Shown here: piece after piece, positions 60,629 through 64,000 of the stretch
Numbering within the stretch: position 1 is the first letter of the stretch
Layout: each line of letters starts with the position of its first letter
Program-made: the position numbers and the translations under genes
NCBI GenBank assembly: GCA_031976175.1
Contig: DALYLR010000013.1
Coordinates: forward strand, 1-64,000
From: DMER01 sp003451645
Lineage (GTDB): Bacteria; Pseudomonadota; Alphaproteobacteria; Micropepsales; Micropepsaceae
Direction of reading: 5' to 3'
DNA: 64,000 nucleotides
Notes under the pieces: model-generated
Database searches by the model: none
What the model saw: only the letters and a program-made list of their open reading frames with translations
Told to the model about the DNA's origin: nothing

Positions 60629-61099
60629 TTACCCCCGGCCCCGGTAAGGGGCGACACCTTGCTCCGGCACCCAAAGGCCCTTTGGGCAAGTCCCTGTCTG
60701 CCAAAAGACGTCAATCGGTATGCCGCCGCGCGGATACCAATAGCCGCCAATCCTGAGCCATTTGGGCTTCAGGGTGGCGACCAGGCGCTTGCCGATCCCG
60801 ACCGTGCACGCCTCATGAAAGGCCGCATGGTTGCTGAAGGCGCCCAGATAAAGTTTCAGCGATTTGGACTCCACAATCAGCTTGGCCGGCGCATAGTCGA
60901 GGACCAGATGCGCGAAATCGGGCTGGCCGGTCACCGGGCATAGGCTGGTGAATTCTGGCGCTGTAAAGCGGATCAGATAATCCGTGTCCGGATGCGGATT
61001 GGGCACCGCGTCAAGCTCCGCCGCCTCAGGAGATTGCGGCAGCGAAACCTGGCGGCCAAGTTTGAGGTCTTGAGCGGGCTTGCGTGACTTTGCCGTCAT
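60629..61099 (-). CDS. queF: NADPH-dependent 7-cyano-7-deazaguanine reductase
   Basis: QueF reduces preQ0 to preQ1, the last free-base step of queuosine synthesis. The 156-residue (unimodular) form shows FTAPEFTSLCPVTGQPDFAH with the catalytic Cys, the motif ESKSLKLYLGAFSNHAAFHE, and GGIPIDVFW. ATG 61099 overlaps the queD stop by 4 bp (ATGA), so translation is coupled. Confidence 0.95.
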   Translation of the reverse strand: MTAKSRKPAQDLKLGRQVSLPQSPEAAELDAVPNPHPDTDYLIRFTAPEFTSLCPVTGQPDFAHLVLDYAPAKLIVESKSLKLYLGAFSNHAAFHEACTVGIGKRLVATLKPKWLRIGGYWYPRGGIPIDVFWQTGTCPKGLWVPEQGVAPYRGRG

Positions 61100-61479
61100 G
61101 GCCGGGTCTCCCGGAAGGTGCAGCTTTCGCCCAGACTGTCGCGGCGCACGGTGACGCTGACAAGCTCCGGCAAGGCGGGTTTGAGCCGCGCAAAGATCCA
61201 AGCGCTCAGCCGCTCCAAGGTCGGGATCGCCAGGCCGTCGATCTCATTCAAGGTGCGGTGGTCGAGCGCGTCGCGCACGCCCTCGACCGCATGGGCCACC
61301 TCCCCCAGATCGCGCAGCCAGCCGCGCGCCGGGTCGGGCTCCCCCGCCAGCGTCACAGTCACTTGGAAGGAATGGCCATGCATGCGCGCATTGGGATGGC
61401 CCGCCGGCGCATGAGGCAGGAAGTGGGCTGCATCAAACAGAAACGTCTTGGAAATCTCGATCACGGAATGCCGATCCAT
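61096..61479 (-). CDS. queD: 6-carboxy-5,6,7,8-tetrahydropterin synthase
   Basis: QueD turns dihydroneopterin triphosphate into CPH4, the second step of the preQ0 pathway. The 127-residue protein shows FLFDAAHFLPHAP (zinc His), MHGHSFQVTVTLAG (zinc His pair), LDHRTLNEI and RRDSLGESCTF (general-base Glu region). It overlaps queE by 19 bp and queF by 4 bp. Confidence 0.95.
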   Translation of the reverse strand: MDRHSVIEISKTFLFDAAHFLPHAPAGHPNARMHGHSFQVTVTLAGEPDPARGWLRDLGEVAHAVEGVRDALDHRTLNEIDGLAIPTLERLSAWIFARLKPALPELVSVTVRRDSLGESCTFRETRP

Positions 61480-62096
61480 TTATGAGTCTGGACGGACAAT
61501 CGCCATTGCGGGTGCGCCATGCAATAGGCAGCCGCAGCGGCCATGTTCTCCGCCGTTTTTGGCCCCCACATCGGCTGCAGCAAGAAGTGATGGAAGGCGA
61601 GCGTCTCGAACTGCGCCGGTGCGGCCCCCGCTTGCGGATAGACAAGTTTGAGCTCATGGCCGCTTTTCTGGACCAGCGTGGAACCGGCCTTTGGGCTTAC
61701 GCAGATCCAGTCGATCCCGTCCGGTGCCTTGAGCGTGCCATTGGTCTCAACCGCGATCTCAAAACCCGCTGCATGAACAGCGATGATCAGCGCCTCATCG
61801 AGTTGGAGCAGCGGCTCGCCGCCGGTGAACACCACATAGCGCACGCCGCCTTGGCCATGGGGCCATAGTTCAGCGATCGCGGAAGCGAGCGCGCTGGCAT
61901 TGGCAAAGCGGCCGCCGCCCTGACCATCCGTGCCCACAAAAGCAGTGTCGCAGAATTGGCAGATCGCCTGAGCGCGATCCTCCTCCCGCCCGCTCCACAG
62001 ATTGCACCCCGCGAAGCGGCAAAAGACAGCTGCGCGCCCGGCACGCATCCCCTCACCTTGCAAAGTATAGAACATCTCCTTGACGCTATAGGTCAT
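61461..62096 (-). CDS. queE: 7-carboxy-7-deazaguanine synthase (radical SAM)
   Basis: QueE rearranges CPH4 to CDG. The 211-residue protein has a QueE-type cluster motif C-x14-C-x2-C (C31 to CQFC) in place of CxxxCxxC, and FTGGEPLLQLD plus AVETNGT for SAM and substrate. ATG 62096 (MTYSVKEMFYTLQGEG) is standard and overlaps queC by 11 bp. Confidence 0.95.
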   Translation of the reverse strand: MTYSVKEMFYTLQGEGMRAGRAAVFCRFAGCNLWSGREEDRAQAICQFCDTAFVGTDGQGGGRFANASALASAIAELWPHGQGGVRYVVFTGGEPLLQLDEALIIAVHAAGFEIAVETNGTLKAPDGIDWICVSPKAGSTLVQKSGHELKLVYPQAGAAPAQFETLAFHHFLLQPMWGPKTAENMAAAAAYCMAHPQWRLSVQTHKWIGIP

Positions 62097-62793
62097 GGGT
62101 GAACGTGTCCCAGCCCTTGGCGCGCAACTGACAGGCCGGGCATGTGCCACAGCCATACCCCCACGCCCATTTGCGCGATCTGTCGCCCAGATAACAGCTA
62201 TGCGTGTGGTCGATCATGAGGCTCACAAGCCCCTGCCCGCCCAGTTCACGCGCCCAGGCCCAGGTCTCGGCCTTGTCTCTCCACATAAGTGGCGTGTGGA
62301 TCGTCACAGGCGATGCCAGCCCCAGAGATAGCGCCACTTGGAGGGCCTTGAGCGTATCGTCGCGGCAATCAGGATAGCCCGAATAATCTGTCTCACACAT
62401 GCCGCCCACCAAATGGCGGATGGTGCGCCGGTATGCGAGGGCAGCCGCAGCCGTGAAGAACATCAAGTTGCGCCCAGGCACAAAAGTTGTCGGCAGACCA
62501 TTCTCGGCCATCTCGATTGTGCGCTCCGCCGTCATTGCCGTCTCGCCCAAGGCCTTGAGCATGGAGAGGTCCACCAAATGATCCTCCCCCAGCCGCGTGC
62601 GTGCCTCAGGCATCGTGTGCAAGAGGGCCGCGCGGAAATCGTGGCGGACCTCCAGTTCCACCCTATGCCGCTGGCCATAATCGAACCCGAGCGTCTCCAC
62701 TCGCGCAAAGGTCTTCAGCGCCCAGGCAAGACAGGTTGCGCTGTCCTGGCCGCCAGAGAACAAAACGAGAGCGGGTTGCGTGTGTAACGCCAT
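62086..62793 (-). CDS. queC: 7-cyano-7-deazaguanine synthase
   Basis: QueC uses ATP and ammonia to make preQ0 from CDG. The 235-residue protein shows the PP-loop LFSGGQDSATCLAWAL, FDYGQRHRVELE, FVPGRNLMFFTAAAALA, and the C-terminal zinc site CYLGDRSRKWAWGYGCGTCPACQLR. It heads the queC-queE-queD-queF unit and is divergent from the FabH-like gene. Confidence 0.95.
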   Translation of the reverse strand: MALHTQPALVLFSGGQDSATCLAWALKTFARVETLGFDYGQRHRVELEVRHDFRAALLHTMPEARTRLGEDHLVDLSMLKALGETAMTAERTIEMAENGLPTTFVPGRNLMFFTAAAALAYRRTIRHLVGGMCETDYSGYPDCRDDTLKALQVALSLGLASPVTIHTPLMWRDKAETWAWARELGGQGLVSLMIDHTHSCYLGDRSRKWAWGYGCGTCPACQLRAKGWDTFTHDL

Positions 62794-62903
62794 AAGGTCC
62801 GTTTACCTGTTGAACATACCAGCGGGTAGAGCCTATTCACAGGCGCCCCGCATCAGCTATGACAAAGACCAAAGCTTCGCCCAAATTCAAGGCACTGACG
62901 AGC

Positions 62904-64000
62904 ATGACCCAGATCGCGATCAGCGGCACCGGCCTTTTCACGCCCAGCCAATCCATCTCAAACGAGGAATTGGTGGCCTCCTTTAACACCTATGTCGAGC
63001 GGTTCAACGCGCGCCATGCAACCGATATTGCGGCGGGCACGGTCACGGCGCTGCAGCCATCCTCTGTTGATTTTGTGGTTAAGGCCTCCGGGATCAAGGC
63101 GCGCTATGTCATGGACAAGGACGGCGTCCTGGACCCGGAGCGGATGTGCCCCAATATTCCAGAGCGGTCCAATGACCAAATCTCGGTATTGGCGGAAATT
63201 GGCGTCGATGCGGCGCGCCAAGCGCTGGCCAATGCCGGCCGGGCGGCGGAGGATGTCGATTGCGTGCTTGTGGCCTGTTCCAATCTGCAGCGCGCCTACC
63301 CCGCGATCGCGGTCGAGGTGCAGCATTATCTGGGCACCCGCGGCTTTGGCTTTGACATGAACGTTGCCTGCTCCTCCGCCACCTTTGGCATCCAGGCGGC
63401 GGCCGATATGATCAAAGCAGGCAATGCGCGGCGCGCGCTGGTGATCAACCCTGAGATTTGCTCCGCGCATCTGAATTGGCGCGACCGGGATAGCCATTTC
63501 ATCTTTGGCGATGTGGCCACCGCCGTCCTTTTGGAGCGCGCCGATGAAGCCACCAGCGCACAGCGCTGGGAGATCTTAGGTACGCGGCTCAAGACCCAAT
63601 TCTCCAACAATATCCGTAATAACTTTGGCTTCCTGAACCGGTGCGCGCCCGAGGGCGTTGGCAAGCCCGACAAGCTGTTCGTGCAAGAAGGCCGCAAGGT
63701 ATTCAAAGAGGTCGTGCCGATGGTGGCCGAGATGATCCTCGAGCATCTCGATGCCATGACGCTGCCGCCCGCGCAGCTGCGCCGCATGTGGCTGCATCAG
63801 GCGAATATCAACATGAATGACTTTATCGCGCGGCGCGTCCTCGGCCGCGACCCGGTGGGCCAGGAATCGCCCACCATTCTGGACACTTATGCCAACACGT
63901 CCTCAGCCGGATCGATCATCGCCTTTCATCAGCACTCGCAAGATCTGGCGTCTGGCGATCTGGGTGTCATCTGCTCCTTTGGAGCCGGCTATTCCGCCGG
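62904..64000 (+). CDS. beta-ketoacyl-ACP synthase III-like protein, C-terminus outside window
   Basis: About 365 residues are visible, starting MTQIAISGTGLFTPSQSISN; the frame is open to the window edge, probably lacking only the last few residues. The catalytic triad of FabH-type synthases is present: Cys in MNVACSSATFGI, His in WLHQANINM and Asn in TYANTSSAGSI; SHFIFGDVATAVLLE and SFGAGYSAG are also typical. An insertion after residue 30 (FNTYVERFNARHATDIAAG) marks a subgroup longer than classic FabH. It would start fatty-acid or related acyl chains. A TTG or ATG further upstream is possible but unsupported. Confidence 0.9.
   Translation, partial: MTQIAISGTGLFTPSQSISNEELVASFNTYVERFNARHATDIAAGTVTALQPSSVDFVVKASGIKARYVMDKDGVLDPERMCPNIPERSNDQISVLAEIGVDAARQALANAGRAAEDVDCVLVACSNLQRAYPAIAVEVQHYLGTRGFGFDMNVACSSATFGIQAAADMIKAGNARRALVINPEICSAHLNWRDRDSHFIFGDVATAVLLERADEATSAQRWEILGTRLKTQFSNNIRNNFGFLNRCAPEGVGKPDKLFVQEGRKVFKEVVPMVAEMILEHLDAMTLPPAQLRRMWLHQANINMNDFIARRVLGRDPVGQESPTILDTYANTSSAGSIIAFHQHSQDLASGDLGVICSFGAGYSA

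Noticed and set aside
62794..62903. Possible preQ1 riboswitch before queC
   Set aside because: The leader on the minus strand lacks the compact stem plus A-rich tail of a preQ1-I aptamer.

Overview
The window is about 60% GC and densely coded on both strands. Gene content points to an alphaproteobacterium: an Usg-family gene, an xseB-ispA-dxs-tlyA run, a glutamine-variant type I dihydroorotase of the kind I remember from this class, a CtrA-like site (TTAA-N7-TTAA), an alphaproteobacterial-type Zur operator, and a palindrome of the type scattered through Rhizobiales genomes. I cannot place it below class. I found no tRNA, rRNA, CRISPR array, insertion sequence or prophage.

Layout. 1-8 kb: a crotonase cut by the window edge, divergent from a phosphonate-monoester-hydrolase-like sulfatase and a class III aminotransferase; aroC; a membrane-anchored metallo-beta-lactamase-fold protein; fabI; a DnaJ-type co-chaperone. 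8-21 kb: a Sel1 lipoprotein, pdxH, a CDF metal exporter, a methyltransferase, a small proline-rich exported protein, two copies of a hairpin repeat, then the isoprenoid/rRNA-modification run (RNA m5U methyltransferase, tlyA, dxs, ispA, xseB), an HDAC-like deacetylase, a ZntB-like transporter and an SDR. 20-25 kb: an exported carbonic-anhydrase-like protein and a fatty-acid-oxidation group (enoyl-CoA hydratase, MBL hydrolase, acyl-CoA dehydrogenase). 25-33 kb: YceI-cytochrome b561-YceI, a Sua5-type synthase, an FAD-linked 2-hydroxyacid dehydrogenase, a GH17-GT2 beta-glucan synthase and an exported FKBP. 33-36 kb: an SRAP/HMCES protein and a two-gene unit made of a proteasome-like Ntn-hydrolase and an unknown partner. 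36-53 kb: mostly housekeeping, including an SDR, mepA, a short Hsp70, a membrane beta-lactamase-like protein, a nitronate-monooxygenase-like enzyme, LysE, AcuI and usg. It ends with a compact pyrC-SRPBCC-ABC exporter-SDR operon and ygfZ-tag. 53.7-56.9 kb: an AT-richer islet with a coiled-coil membrane protein, an MntA antitoxin with a decayed HepT, and an AbrB/PIN toxin-antitoxin pair. 57-60 kb: a probable zinc-starvation unit (Zur-like operator, His/Cys-rich exported protein, ZnuD-like TonB receptor), a cytochrome c and a ceramidase-like membrane protein. 60.6-62.8 kb: the overlapping queC-queE-queD-queF operon for preQ1. The end holds a FabH-like synthase cut by the window edge.

The main leads are the proteasome-like hydrolase with its partner (33985-36049), two matching four-decamer DNA arrays 53 kb apart (655-694 and 53461-53500), the zinc unit at 56.9-59.5 kb, the islet at 53.7-56.9 kb, and a His-rich Tat-exported carbonic-anhydrase-like protein. 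Functions are assigned by recognising families and motifs by eye; no database search was run.
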